In this document: positions 36,501 through 49,545 of the stretch, in pieces | Position numbering within the stretch: position 1 is the first letter of the stretch | How the letters are laid out: every line of letters begins with the position of its first letter | Made by a program: the position numbers and the translations under genes | Notes under the pieces: model-generated | Databases searched by the model: none | The model's input: only the letters and a program-made list of their open reading frames with translations | Told to the model about the DNA's origin: nothing | From: Beaufortia kweichowensis | Taxonomy: Eukaryota > Chordata > Actinopteri > Cypriniformes > Gastromyzontidae | Direction of reading: 5' to 3' | DNA length: 64,000 nt | NCBI GenBank assembly: GCA_019155185.1 | Contig: CM032798.1 | Span: forward strand, 5,407,501 to 5,471,500

Positions 36501-39500
36501 ATACATTTACACATAGTATCTTTTCTGTTAGCAACACAAAAATGGGTTTGATTCTGAGGGAATGCACATACTAAAAAATGTTCAAGTGCACTTTAATTCA
36601 TTTTTCAGCATAATCATACATTTTTATTACTTAGTAAGTATTCTTTGTGTTTCTCATAGGCTGTATTGCATGCAGAGCATTTGTGTATTGTCCACGCCTG
36701 GTCTAAGTGGTCCTACAAAACTGTACAGCGCAGAGAAGAGAGATTCAACGATTCATGACATGACGCAGCCGACTCGCTTTACACACACACACTGCTAGGC
36801 AAGGCTCTGAAACAATGGAGATGTGTCGTCACAACTATACAGACCAGGTGAAGATAAATTTACTGAATACAACAACTGAGCATGCAGAAATTTCCCATTT
36901 CACTGACTGTGTATTTTATCTATTAGTCAGAAACATTTCGAGCAAGCAGAGGGTCATGACAGACAACAGTGTCTCAGGAGAGCCATGACAGACTGGCATC
37001 AGGTACAAGTGGAGTAGAAGTGACAGTAGAACATGATTCAAGTGTTAGAAAATACTGTGAATCTATGATAAACATGAGCTTGTTTTTTGGCAGTATGTAG
37101 ATCACAGAAGAGAGAAGAAAACGAGATGGACACAAATGGAGAAACATTATCAAAACAGACTGCTCAAGCATACTGTAGAAGCTTGGAAGGTATGAAAACC
37201 TAATGAAACAAGAAATTTACACAACATCAGTGTTGGACAGTATCAACACACATAGCTTAGGGTGTTAAAGTCATTGTTTTACATGCATGTGTGCAGCGGT
37301 ATCATTCGCAGACTCAGTTGATCAAGCGAGATGTGGAATGCCGTTACCAGCAACATCATCAGCACCTTCTCAGGTATTATGTTTATTTTTTGCATTGTTT
37401 ATGTTTACACTTTTCTGATTTCCTTTATTTATCCTTCTTGTGGTTTGCAGAAAAATGTTCTGTCTATGGAAGTCAAACGTGTCAGATCTGATGGAGGAGA
37501 AAAAGAAGGAAATCAAAGCGCTGTGCTTCTATGAAAACCACCTTGTGTCTCAGGTGCTCATATACTGAAAGTTTTTGCCTTTTAATTTATAGACTACTAA
37601 TTTTGTGATGATTTCAAGGGTGGGATGCCTTAAATTTGTGTCGATAGGTGTTTCTGGCATGGCAACAGAGAACAGTAACTGCAATTCTGCACCGTCACCA
37701 ACAGAGGGAAACTCTAAGAGAAGCTCAGATACATCTGAAAAAATGTACTTTGATTATATAAATGTCTCTTTCTTTATAATCTGTGTAATGAATCTATAAA
37801 TGAGATGCATGAATGTCAAGAAAAAATCTGATAAAACTGATGAACTGCAGTGTCAGTATTGTCTGTGTGCTCTGTTAGTACGCACACAGGTGGTTTTGAG
37901 GAGATGGAGAGAACGTTGCAGAGAAGTAAAGAAAGAGAGACTGGCAAATGAGAGGGCCAGCAGACACTACAGCAGAACGCTGGGTAAAAAAGTCCTAAAC
38001 GCTTGGAGCATTAATATTCAACATCAAAAAAACTATCAGGTGCCCTCTTCAACTCTTTACGTCCTTATGCATTTTGCATTCATAGTCCCATCTGTTTTGT
38101 TTGACATGATTTATATAAATATATTTTGTGTGCTTGTCAGGTCATGAAAAAGAAGCTTTGAGATTTGCAGATTGAGGGTTTGCCAGCGCTTTTTTATCTG
38201 CTGGAGGGCACAGGTCTGTTTTTTGTTATCTTTAAAAGTGATGTATGCAATTTTATTACATGTAGTTAAATGTACAGAGACTGTAAGTAAACCATTCATG
38301 GTTTGGGTCAGGTTGATATTTCCTAAATATAAACACTGTGGCACTTTTAAAAAGTTTGCTTGACATTTTTGTGCAATTATTGGTGAAGTTATTACATACT
38401 GCACCTTTAAATGTTATTATAGCCATATTTGTGACACTAAAGCTCTGTTATGGCCTCAATTAGCTCAAAATGTTGACTCGTTTGAGATGGAGCTGCATGA
38501 TTGATTGTCATCTCTCTTTAAAGTCTCTATTTTGTGTTTTGTGTCTGAATTGGGAATGTTTGACTCTTAGCTGCAGAGCAGAAGAATAGAGGCGGAGCTA
38601 ACAGAGACTGCACTTTGGCATTGGTCCCTCAACTTGCAGGGCAAGGTAAGCACATAATAAAGTGTGACAGCATTCAGATTTGCAGTAACTGCATTGTTTT
38701 ATGCCTGATTTGATCACATTGGTCTATGTTTTAAGGTGTTTTGCGCATGGCGGCTCTGGATTGCAGATCGTCAGAGGAAACAGAATCGATTGACAGAGGC
38801 AGCTCAGTTTTACAGAGATGAACTGTTGAGGGAGGGTGTCACATACATCCTCACACACACAGCACACATGAGCGCTTTCTCAAGCAATATGGCGCTGCAC
38901 AGCTATGAACAGGTTCTCTCTGAAAATATATCTACAAATGGAAGCATTACATATAAAGTGTATTTTCTAACTTGATGTGTATTACTTTCAGAGTTGTCGA
39001 CGGATACAGGAAGTGGTAAGGCGATGTGCCATACGATGGAAGCAGCGGGCACTGTGTAAACCTGCCAAAGGTCAAACAATAATGTCTAAAGAGAGCCATC
39101 CTAAGAAGACTGTGTCTTTCGTTCTGCCTAAAGACCACGTCCCTATCCACACCCCCTGCCCAATCAGAAGCCCAGCAGCTGAGCAGAAGCAAAAGGATTC
39201 AATTATCAACCAGCTGTGAGTGAAAGAAATTTCTGTGTGATACAATTTTGATTGTTTTAGTTATACTCTTTACCTTATTCTTTGAAAATGAGGAAATCTG
39301 AACATGCTCCGAGTAAAGGAAATCCTACTGTCCTGTCAACAGGTTGTTGGTTCGAGCAGCAAGACTCCAACCAAGGAGACCGGATGATCTCCTGCAGTCC
39401 CCCAAGATCAACAGGTATAGTACACCAGTCACACACTTCTTTAATAATTCAAACACACCTTTTCCATAACTATGTTCAAATGGTAACAATTGTCCTTTTC

Positions 39501-41384
39501 TCTCTGTGCTCCAGTAGTCAGCGGACATCTGTCAGAGAGAGTGAGTTTGCCTCAGTCTCCTCAAAGGATCCGCCTGTTCCCACTCCATTAATCTCAGCTC
39601 CATTTACCCACAATCCACTAGAGTCATCTACATCAGCACTAATACCTAAGATCTTGCCCCTCAAAGCCGGCTTTCCAAGATATATCACCACAGCCAGCCA
39701 GGACATACTGCTGCCTCCTTCTTCATTTACTGTCACGAAAGCACACGGCAAGGTAATAATTTGCAGCTGTGTGAGCAATTCTTTGCTTTTTGGGGAGGAC
39801 AAAGATCAACAAAAGCATTTTTAATGTAAATTTAATTCATTAAAAGTAAGAATCACCATTATAGAATCAGGGTAAATAAATAACAGTTAAAACATTTGTC
39901 ATAATCGTGCATCTCTACCATTCACCTTATTTTTGTTTTTATACTGATTTATACTTTATTATACTGATAAGACGTATATATTCTATAAATTATATGTTCA
40001 TTTCTTACAGAAAATAGGTTTAAGAGATATGGCACCTTCATTCGATTCTGGATTCTTGCCTCCAGAAGGTAATGACAAAATATATTTTTTAAATATAAAG
40101 TGAGTTTGTTAAGTGTTGTTCAATAAGACATTAAAAGGGCTCATTATTTTCTCCCTTGGCAGTAGGTGTGTATGAGAGATCACCGGAGGAAGAGGAGAAT
40201 GAGGAAGACGAGGCATTGGATGTAGAAACGGACTTGGATCAAACTGAGAAACTCACCAAAGAACTGCTAGATATTAGAATGGAAATGCAACGATACCAAC
40301 AAGACAGAAAACAGCTACAGTAAGTGAATCTGGCTATGAAGTGTAAAATGTTCTCCTTTTACCTAATCTGTACATAATTTGGGATTTACAGATCAATTTC
40401 ACCCAAATATTGTGCAAATTTGTAAAGTAAAAAGTCTCAAATCTCCTATAGTTTGGAAAAAAGCTTTTTTTGTATTGTAACATTGGAACTGTTTATTGTA
40501 TTTGACAAATGCGAAATGATGTCCAAAGAGTAGTTTCACTGGTGAATCAATTAAAGAGGGTAATTTATTGTAGGGAACAGTGACGAAAACTTGGCTTTTA
40601 ATGTGAATATATCTGTCTGCTCCAGTGAAGGGACTAATGAGAAAATATTTCTGTATGTGCTTTTGTGGTAAATCTAAACAAAAGGAATGTTTATCGTTGC
40701 CATTTTGTGATTGGGGGTATCACTGTTTGTGTGTGTGTAGTGCATGGCGTCAGCTCCAAAAGGTCTTAAGTAACTGGCTTCAAACAACAGGCATTGAGGG
40801 AGAAAAAGAAGAAAGAGAAAACATATTACAGGAATTAAATGAGGTATCAGTATACCTATCTTTTTCTTTCTGTCACACACTCATCTTTCTATGTACAGTA
40901 CAGCAAACATAAAATAGGAGGATGAGAATCAGTTTTGTGAACTTTTGTGCGGAGCATACCGGTGGTTCACATTTAACACGCATATTTTTTTGTCAACGTA
41001 AACATAAATCTAATACTCAAAACCAGGTGTGGGGTGTTTTACGAGAACCCCCTGTTCTGATGTATGCACATAGTTTTAGTATATGCAATTTTGAAAATGT
41101 ATATTTTGAATATAATATTTAATGCATTGGTATGATGATCTGTAGCTTAAATTTACTACATGTTTTTGTTTAGAGCATGTGTGTATGCAAGACCATTGAT
41201 TGTGTGATTGCATTTATTTCCGTGTTCTTATTTTTCTTTTTTATTATGATGTTCTTTGCAGCTTGAGAGGCGCATTACTTCTCTGTCTGTGAAACTAAAC
41301 AAGCAGAAACCCCTGATGATCCGCCTCGCTGCCAGAGTTGACACAATCCAGACTCAACTGCTACCGTCAAAGGTTAACACATAG
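33524..41384 (+). CDS. sfi1: SFI1, centrin-binding centriole/spindle protein, with an in-frame stop and a frameshift
   Basis: Sfi1 is a long helix of tryptophan-containing repeats that bind centrins at centrioles. Thirty-one exons: 33524-33669, 33753-33824, 33945-34055, 34162-34256, 34324-34441, 34586-34688, 34758-34914, 35101-35262, 35371-35441, 35532-35624, 35770-35867, 35941-36007, 36203-36333, 36405-36486, 36660-36847, 36927-37002, 37094-37189, 37297-37373, 37451-37553, 37648-37744, 37879-38039, 38141-38213, 38571-38645, 38736-38912, 38992-39215, 39343-39414, 39515-39752, 40011-40068, 40163-40319, 40741-40843 and 41262-41384; about 1200 residues (human 1242). Markers: RLKELRIR then ARKFLHLWIQKTFGR near the N-terminus, many exons each holding about one W-repeat, VRRCAIRWKQRAL, LPPSSF, a coiled coil around LTKELLDIRMEMQRYQQ, and QLQKVLSNWL. 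Two lesions: TGA at 36756-36758 (about codon 535), and a surplus A in an A5 run at 38147-38151 shifting the frame before RVCQRFFICWRA. All other junctions keep phase. Confidence 0.92.
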
Positions 41385-42325
41385 GAAATGGTATGCAGCA
41401 TAACACTAGTATGTGTGTGGCAGAAATGCAAAAATGAAAGCTTTTAAACTGTATTTCCTGTATTGTTTAGATGCATATCAGGTAAAAGTTGTTATTGTGC
41501 ATTCCATCAATATTTGATGGCTAGTACATTTAAGAATCACTTATAATTTTTTATTGTATTTAGGGGACCATTGGGAAAATTGTGTTTATTTCTTCTCTAA
41601 TCAAGTGTTATTTATTTGTTCTAAACTGTTGTAAAATATGTGTTTCTTTTTTAAATAAATAATTAAAATAAATGACATTTTGTTGTTTTGAAAGGCTTTT
41701 TAAGAAGCTTGTTAAACCCTTAACTAAATATGATCTCAATATGACCAATAATGTGCCTTCTCTGCCAGATAGTACCCTAGTTATTTTTATTAAAACCATA
41801 AATACTGTGGTATTTGTAGTAAAACTATAGTAATACATCAATCTGCCAAAAACAAAACATGCTTACTAAACTTTTACCATAATAAAACTGTTTTGGTTCA
41901 TTTGAATAGTTAAAAATCATCATATTGGCTGCACGTGATATTGGTATAATTGATCTTTGAATATTTGATTTTTATGGATTTTGATATGGATGATGTTGCT
42001 GTTTAATTGATAATAAAATAAAAAAGGTTCATTCCACATAGCATACGCACTCTGGAAATGCCCTAAAAACGGCAGGCAGGGAAAATTATCCACGTGACAC
42101 GAGAGTTCCACAGTAATATTTTCCACATGAGCGCATTTGTTGCAAGTATTTGCCTTGAAAACACTCTCTTACCCAATAGACGAGTTTTAAACTGGCACAA
42201 ATCTAGGCAGTGAGATATTAAGAAGGCGACCTGCCCGATACATTGGTGATTTTACGGCATGGCTTGAAACCTCTGCCCAAGACGCACATCTAACTTTTTT
42301 ATCAGCACGGATTACAAAAACTATC
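41385..42325. other. sfi1 3' UTR and promoter of the transferrin-family gene
   Basis: AT-rich. Contains the sfi1 poly(A) signal and, towards the right, the presumed 5' flank of the next gene. No coding exon is supported. Confidence 0.5.
41654..41659 (+). terminator. poly(A) signal of sfi1
   Basis: AATAAA 270 bases after the sfi1 stop, followed closely by further AATAAA-like hexamers. Confidence 0.5.
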
Positions 42326-45300
42326 ATGAAGAGAGGGTGTGTTGTAGTCATTTTACTGCTGTGCTTTATCACCTGTTGGGGTAAGTGCGATTTGCTGTTC
42401 AAATTCAGAAAAGACGGAACATTTTACTTTTTTGCTGAAATTAATTGTATTTGATTTATTGCGGATAACTTAAATCATTTTTAAAGGTTTTTAGTGTATT
42501 AGCTGATACATTTAAATTGACATGTAATATAAATAATTAAGATGAATAATTGCTTAACCAACCTACCTTTATTTTGTTAATTTGGAAAAAGAAATTTACC
42601 TAAGGAACTTCATACTTGATATTAATTACAATTTTTTTTATTTATGTTGCCTAAATTTTTTATTTTTTTGCTCTGTAATTGAATATAAAAATTTATTATA
42701 TTATATTATAATTTTTATTTAATTAATTTTTAGAGCTCACTGCGCTGCGTTCTTATGACTTCACTCCTAAGATATTCCCGCTACACCTACAACGTTTTAT
42801 TTACGAAACTAACCCAGAATATGACAACGTAAAATATTTTGTAAGTACATTTTTGCGCTCAGGGAAGAAGATGCGCTGGTGTACCGTATCAGAGCCGGAG
42901 CAGAAAAAGTGCGCGGAGCTCGCCAAAGCGCTGGCCATCGTCCTTCCACCTGCAGCTGTCGCGGCATTCGCGCGTCTCTCGTGTGTGAAAGCTTATAGCA
43001 CAGCTGACTGCATTACTAAAATACGGGTGGGTTAAAGCATTAATTTATAATGAAAGCTCTGTCATTTTATTCTTTTAAGATCTGCTTTCCTCTCCTGTTA
43101 GGACAATAAGGCTGATCTGGTGACTCTTGATGCTGGAGAGGTTTATTCTGCAGTTAAACAGTTTGGTCTCACAACAGTTGCAAAAGAAATCTACAAAGAT
43201 GGTAATTACCATTTATTAGAGTCTGTGAGCACTAGTGAAAGTTATTTTTCAGTTTATCAAAGTTCTAAAACTTTCCATGTTTAATCAAATAAAATACTAA
43301 TTGTTATTCTATGTGATGTCAGCTACAATTAGCTCAAATGCTTTTCAGTGTAAAATTGCAGTATTGTTTACACTATTGCTTTTAGGCCATAATTCAACTG
43401 TGTTGTTTTTTACTTCATCTCCCCCCATCCCAATTATCTCTCAGGTGGCTGCATTCTTGCGGTTGCTGTGGTAAGAAATGACAGTTCACTAGACTTGCAC
43501 ACTTTAAAGGGCAGTAGGAGCTGTCACAGTGGTGCTCGCTGGACTGCAGGATGGAGTTTGCCTTTGGGACATATGCTCTCTCGCGACCTACTGCCCTGGG
43601 GAGAAGATGAGCCCCTTAGTCAGGGTAAACCAGCCTATCACAGTGTAGATTTCACTGATAATTTAAATGTATTTTTAAATCACTAAGGTCTGGCTTCATG
43701 CTTGTATGGAGCCCAATTTGTTAAGATTCATTTCTTACTGGATGAAATTAAGTCCCGCCTTACAGTTTTTACATTGAATGTCCTGCCTTACTCCCAAAAA
43801 AATAGCACATTATGGAAGAAAATGGGTTGTCTATGCTCATATTTTACTGTATTGTCAGCTGTTAGTAGTTTCTTCAATGCCAGCTGCGTGCCCGGAGCAT
43901 CTACAATGGCAGCCAGCCTCTGTTCCTTGTGCCAGGGTCAAAGGTCATACATCCGTCAGAAGAATTTTCACTGCGAGACCTCTCACAGCGAGCCGTTCTA
44001 CCACAACCAAGGGGCACTCAGGTTGAGATACATACGATTTACATGTATACAAAATATACATAGTACACACATATAAGTTTCTTTAAGAGTCTAATAAAGT
44101 AATACACTTTTATTTACTCTTACATTTTATCTCACTCTTAGATGTCTGCAGTCAGGGGCAGGAGATGTTGCCTTTGTGGACCACACAGCCCTAAACAGCA
44201 TAGACGGTTAATGAATTAATCATTTTATAATTTTGCATCCAACTTGTTCCCATCCATTCAACTTTCTTCCTCTTTCCTCAACAGACAGTGAGAAGGACGA
44301 GTTCAGATTGTTGTGTACAGATGGTACACACGCTCCCCTAAGCAGTTTCAGAAAGTGTAATCTTGGACGTGGCCCAGGAGGGGGTGTGGTCACACGTATG
44401 AACAACTGTAAAATTGCTCGGAAGTTCTTGGTAGCTGCCCAGGTATGATTGTATGAAGATCTTTCCTAAGGTCTGCATGGCTATGAAGATGAAGGTCTGT
44501 GTTGCAAAACCAGCCCAATGGCCAATCAAAACTAGCCTAAATACAAACAAATGTAAAATACAATATGAGCTTAGACAAAAGAATAAAAAACCACTCACAA
44601 GAACAGTTCAAAAGTAGTTGATTTCTTGGCACATGGCAACTCTGCCCAAATGTGTGTGCATATTGGCAAAATATTATTTATAATAATTAGAATTTATAAT
44701 AAACTTATAATAAATATCAAGTTTCAAAACTTCAAGTTTCTTAAGATGTTCTTGTAGTACCTTGACAGCAAGTACTAATAACATATTAGTATCTGACAAT
44801 TGTACTTTCTCTTACAGATGGCATTTGGATGGAAAGGAAGGGAACGTCAGCGGTTCCAACTGTTTGAATCAGCAAGCTATGGTGGAAGTGACCTTCTCTT
44901 CAAAGATGTGACTGATAAACTGTCTGTTTTGGTGGATAATATGGACATGAGCCAGATTCTGGGACTGGACTACGTAGCCTTGCTTAAGGGCCTTGGACAT
45001 GAAGGTAAAAATGTCCTTTTCTGTGTACATATTGTCTCAATAACGATAAGCTTAGACTTTAATTTGTGTGTGTGATCAGGTAGCTCACTGGAGGACAGCG
45101 TGGTGAGGTGGTGCTGTATAAGTCATGCTGAACAGAAGAAGTGCGAGCAGTGGGCTCTTAGCATAAAATCAGATCCTCTCGTGTGCGTGAAAGCCTCATC
45201 TATGAGTGACTGCATTGAGAAGATCAAGGTCTAGTAAGACCATTTTATGTGGAAATGATTTATTATTACACGGCGCTCTGGATAATTCCAAATTAATATT

Positions 45301-47177
45301 TTGTGTCCAGTAATTTACTAATGTGACAAGCCATGTATAAGTAAAATAAAGTATAGCTAGATGATTGTATTGCAGAATAAGTGCTATATCTATTCTGTAG
45401 TTGTCTAAGGGACAAAAATATGTTTTTCTTCACTTGCTGTGAAAAGTTCATTTCAGACTCCGTCTTAAGTTACTGTAATCTCTCAGTATTACTGCCTACA
45501 ACAGAATCAATCATTCATGTTCACAGAGAGATGAGGTGGATGCCGTGTCTCTGGATGCTACTCATGCTTTCATAGCTGGAAAATGTGGCCTTGTCCCTGT
45601 TGTGACTGAATATTATGGTACTCTATGTACAATATCCATTATCATGCTAACTCATATCATCAAGTTAATCTTGTACATTATAACTTACTTTATCGTTTTG
45701 CTTGCTTATCTTAAGGAGAGAAATGTAACCTTGAAGGAGCCGGAGGCCATTTAGAAAGTGATGGTAATGATGGACAAAATGAGCTTTGGATAAATCACAC
45801 ATGGCTTTTATTATTTCTATACCAAATGTATTTTTCTGAGCAGATTTGCCACCGGTGTATGGCGTTGCAGTTGTACGTCGGACAAGTAGAAGTCTGAATT
45901 TTGGAAGCCTGGGAGGAAGACGCTCCTGTCACGGTCACATGTACAGCCCTGCTGGCTGGGTTTTGCCTGTGAGACACACACTTAGCACAGAGCACAACAG
46001 CAGCGCCCCCTGTGAACCAAATGAAGGTACTACATCTTCCTGAAATAAAGTTGGTTGGATGGATCAAATAGTTTTAGGTTTATTTTAGCTTGCAGTCATC
46101 TTATTGAATAGCATATTTACTGTTGTACTTCATTGTTTTACTTCATTGTCAGTGTTTGCTGAGGTGTTTTGGAAAGGTTGTTTGCCGGGAGGTCAAGGCA
46201 GTCTATGTAAGGTGTGTTTGGGTGGGACGGAAGAAGCCGCCACCAAACGGTGTGCTGACAACCATAATGAGCGCTACTATGGCAATATGGGTGCATTAAG
46301 GTGAGAAACTGCTGTTATTTGCACACTTGCAAAAAATGTCATAAAATGTAACTGTGAATACTTGTTACTGTAGGTGTTTGGTTGGAGATCCCAGTGGGAA
46401 GAGCTTCGGAGACGTGGCCTTTATGGAACACCACAATCTGGAGACCAACATTAAACGTACTGAAAGATATATACATCATTGATATATACACAGCAAGATT
46501 ATTAATATAATATGCGTTTTACTAACAGGTCTAAACAGCAGCGGCTGGGCAGTGGGCTGGCTTCCCTTGGACTTTGAATTGCTTTGTATGGATGGAAATC
46601 GGGTTCCTCTGACTGAATGGAAGACCTGTAACTTAGGCACAATCCCTCCAAATATTGTTATGACACGTCCCGTTCTTACAACTCGCATTTATGACCTCTT
46701 GATGAAATCACAGGTCTGCACTTTTATTTTACACATTTATTTTGATCATAGTGCTTTGTGTAAACCTCTTTGTCTGTATAAGCTAGACAGATTTCTTTTT
46801 ATTTTGCATTTATTGGTAAACATGCAACATATTGATCATCCAAAAGATGTGTTTTGTTCTATAGGAGACCATAGCGACTCATCCAGATACCGGATTTCAA
46901 TTGTTTGAGTCTCAGCAGTATGGAGAGAGTGACCTGCTCTTTAAAGATGCTACAAAGTGTCTCGTTCACACCAGTCACATGGACTACCGCACTATACTGG
47001 GAGAAGAGTTTTACTCTCAGGCAGAGAGCATTTTTAACTGCACCCAGTCAAGTATGAATAAAACAATGCATGCATAGCAATTTATGAATATCTTAACAAT
47101 TGTTTATTTGAATTTGTGTTTTGTTTTTGACAGACATCTTACAGTTCTGCAATCAAGATGTGTGCAGCATATTCTAA
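42326..47177 (+). CDS. two-lobed transferrin-family secreted protein with degraded iron sites
   Basis: Seventeen phase-matched exons: 42326-42380, 42863-43026, 43102-43201, 43445-43624, 43859-44021, 44142-44206, 44285-44442, 44818-45004, 45080-45228, 45527-45617, 45716-45763, 45844-46026, 46153-46300, 46374-46456, 46529-46713, 46865-47051 and 47134-47177; 729 residues. Signal peptide MKRGCVVVILLLCFITCWG, then lobe 1 from KKMRWCTVSEPEQKKC and lobe 2 from VVRWCCISHAEQKKC. Both lobes keep the first Asp ligand (VTLDAG, VSLDAT) and first Tyr (KEIYKD, TEYYGE). The second Tyr is Asn in both (YHNQGAL, YGNMGAL), the His ligand is Gly and Asn (GPGGGVVTR, IPPNIVMTR), and the carbonate-binding Arg is replaced (CHSGARWTAGW, CHGHMYSPAGW). 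The C-terminus NQDVCSIF has no GPI-anchor signal. Iron binding is therefore unlikely. It may be related to melanotransferrin or otolith matrix proteins, or to other non-iron transferrins such as carbonic anhydrase inhibitor; I cannot assign the paralogue. Confidence 0.88.
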
Positions 47178-48436
47178 ACAACCTAGATGAAATTTATGAG
47201 AAATAGGTTGTCATCTCAAAACATGAATCATAAATGTATATGGCTTTATGCATTATTGTCGTTATACTATAAAATGCTATTTGAAGACATTTTTTAATGC
47301 TGTAAATGCAACAAGTTCCATGTTCATGTTATAAATAGCTACAAAAAAGTTATTTTTTGTTTGCTCAATGTCCCAAATGGCAAGACGTAAAAAGCTACGA
47401 GATCACGTTCACTGCATTTCCCATCATGCACTTGCGTTCCAACACGGAAGTTGTTATTTTGACGACCTTAACAGCGGAGTCTGGTGAATGTTAAGAACAC
47501 GATTCTAATTGAAAGAAGAATTTAGAAGATTTTATTCGTACAGGTACGTTATAATGTAACGAATTGTATATGTTAGATATATAGAAATATATATATTCAT
47601 AAGCGGCTTGATATGTAGTTGTTGCTTGACATTTTAAAACACAGCGAGTTGTCACACTACGTGTATAAGTTTTGTTTGTAAACTTTAAAACTCTAAAAAA
47701 AGAACTGACTGACTGATTTAGTCATGTTTATCACCCCTTAGTTAACCTTATTGCATTCGCGTTTTTATGTCGTTGGTGTTTTACACACTTTATGATATCA
47801 GTGTCAGCTATGACTGTTAAAGATGTGATTTATAGACCAATCTTTGTGAACCAATAATGAAACCGTAGGAGTATTGTTTTGTAAACATTAATTGTATTTG
47901 ACTGTCGAATTATTTTGTAAGTAAACATCCCAGGAAATGTTTTATGGTTTTTAGTTTGTAAAAAATAATTATTATAATAATAAAGTTTTTTTAAATGTAT
48001 TTGTGAAACAATTTTGCATAACAGTGCAATGCATTTATATGATAAATCGTTAAAGGCATAGTTCACCCACCCAAAAAAAGATATCATTTATTCACCTTTA
48101 ATGTTGTTGAAAACCTTTTTATGCCCTTTGTCTCCTGTGGAATACAAAATAAAACATTTTGAGAAATGGTTTTGTGTTCATGCATTGGAAGTCAATGGAG
48201 TACAGTGTTGTTTGGGTACCAGCAGCATTCAAAATATCGTTTTTGTGTTTTGCAAAAGAAAATAAATCACATAAAAAAAGAAAAATACAAGTTTGAGATG
48301 ACATGACATACAGTAACATATCATAAAAAATGCCATCTTTGTTAAGCACTATAATGATGTTTACTACATTGGCTACAGAAATATAAGTATTTTTGTTTCA
48401 TTCCTCTTGTGTGCTGTTGTATGGATGGGTCTGTAG
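47178..48436. other. region between the transferrin-family gene and sirt4
   Basis: The left part is the transferrin-family 3' UTR. A probable sirt4 5' UTR exon lies around 47440-47542, ending in a GTACGT donor, because the sirt4 ATG directly follows an acceptor. A MITE-like repeat covers 48051-48320. Confidence 0.5.
48051..48320 (+). mobile_element. MITE-like dispersed repeat, diverged full-length copy
   Basis: Begins TAAAGGCATAGTTCACCCAC, followed by ATTTATTCACC, a central GAAGTCAATGGAGT block and a GTTTGAGATGACATGA block near the end. This order is shared with the copy at 56246 and is typical of a very abundant cyprinid short DNA repeat. It lies in the sirt4 5' UTR intron or just upstream. 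Confidence 0.65.
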
Positions 48437-49545
48437 ATGCTGTTGTCATGGCGATCCCTGCCTCCAGGTGTGGCAGTAGGAAGACATGCTTCTACAGTAC
48501 AATCTGCTGTACAGAGATTTGTTCCTGCAAGTGGCTCAGTGGACTCCAGCGTTTTGGAGCAGCTCCAGGCTATTGTGTCACAAGCTTCAAGTCTATTTGT
48601 AATTAGTGGTGCTGGACTCTCCACTGAATCTGGCATTCCAGACTATCGGTCAGAAGGTGTTGGACTGTATGCACGGACTGACAGGCGGCCTATGCAACAC
48701 TCAGAGTTTGTGCGCAGTGCAAAAGCAAGGCAGAGGTACTGGGCGCGGAACTATGTGGGGTGGCCACAGTTCTCCTCACACTTGCCTAATTCAGCTCATT
48801 TTGCCTTAAAGGATTGGGAAGATAAGGGAAAATTACACTGGCTTGTCACTCAGAATGTAGATTCCCTGCACTCGAAGGCTGGACATCAGGGACTAACTGA
48901 ACTTCATGGATGTACACACAGGTAAGGTAAAACAGATGCACAAGTACAATGAATGTTATTCATGAATGCTATTAAAAAAATAGTTTCTGCATCTGCTTTT
49001 AGGGTTGTGTGTTTGGGATGTGGGAGTTTGACTCAGCGAGTGGAGCTTCAAAAGCAGTTTGCTGCTTTAAATCCAGCCTGGGCAGCAAGTGCAGGTGGTG
49101 TGGCTCCAGATGGAGATGTGTTTCTGGAGGACGAGCAGGTCTTGAATTTCAGAGTACCCGCTTGTGAAGCATGTGGTGGCATTCTTAAACCTGATGTGAC
49201 GTTTTTTGGTGATGTTGTGAACCGGGCAACAGTTCAGTTTGTCCATAACAAGCTGGCTGAGTCTGATGCTGTGCTTGTGGCTGGATCTTCTCTTCAGGTA
49301 TGTAATGCCTTTTATATTACAGTAGAAAAAAGTGATAGACAGTTTTTAAAACATTTTTATTACAGTAATAAAGTGTGTCTGTTTCTTTTCAGGTCTATTC
49401 AGGGTACCGTTTTCTTCTTGCAGCCAGTGAAAGAAAACTTCCAATTGCCATTGTAAATATTGGACCTACAAGAGCCGATCACCTTGCTGAAGTCAAACTG
49501 AGCGCTCGATGTGGAGAAGTGTTGCCAGCTATTCAGTTCAGCTGA
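48437..49545 (+). CDS. sirt4: SIRT4, mitochondrial NAD-dependent sirtuin
   Basis: This is a mitochondrial sirtuin with ADP-ribosyltransferase, lipoamidase and deacylase activities reported for the family. Three exons: 48437-48921, 49003-49297 and 49393-49545 (stop TGA); 310 residues (human 314). An N-terminal stretch rich in Arg, Ser and Val without acidic residues (MLLSWRSLPPGVAVGRHAS) suits a mitochondrial presequence. NAD-binding motifs GAGLSTESGIPDYRS and TQNVDSLH, the catalytic His in ELHGC, the zinc-binding cysteine pairs CLGCG and CEACGG, and KPDVTFFGD, VAGSSLQVY and IVNIGPTRAD are all present in order. The ATG is the first codon after an acceptor (GTCTGTAG), so translation starts right at the 5' edge of exon 2, with a separate 5' UTR exon expected upstream. 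No lesions are seen. Confidence 0.96.

Noticed and set aside
36756..36758. TGA in sfi1 read as selenocysteine
   Set aside because: Sfi1 is not a selenoprotein family, the site is in a helical repeat without redox context, and a second lesion exists in the same gene.
42734..42840. An open segment with good acceptor and donor that could be exon 2 of the transferrin-family gene
   Set aside because: It ends in phase 0, whereas the next exon needs phase 1. Joining exon 1 directly to 42863 gives a perfect frame (CWGKKMRWC) as in other transferrins.
42326..47177. Naming the transferrin-family gene otolith matrix protein or melanotransferrin outright
   Set aside because: As I recall, otolith matrix protein 1 is about one lobe long, and melanotransferrin ends in a GPI signal that is absent here. 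The paralogue cannot be fixed without a tree.
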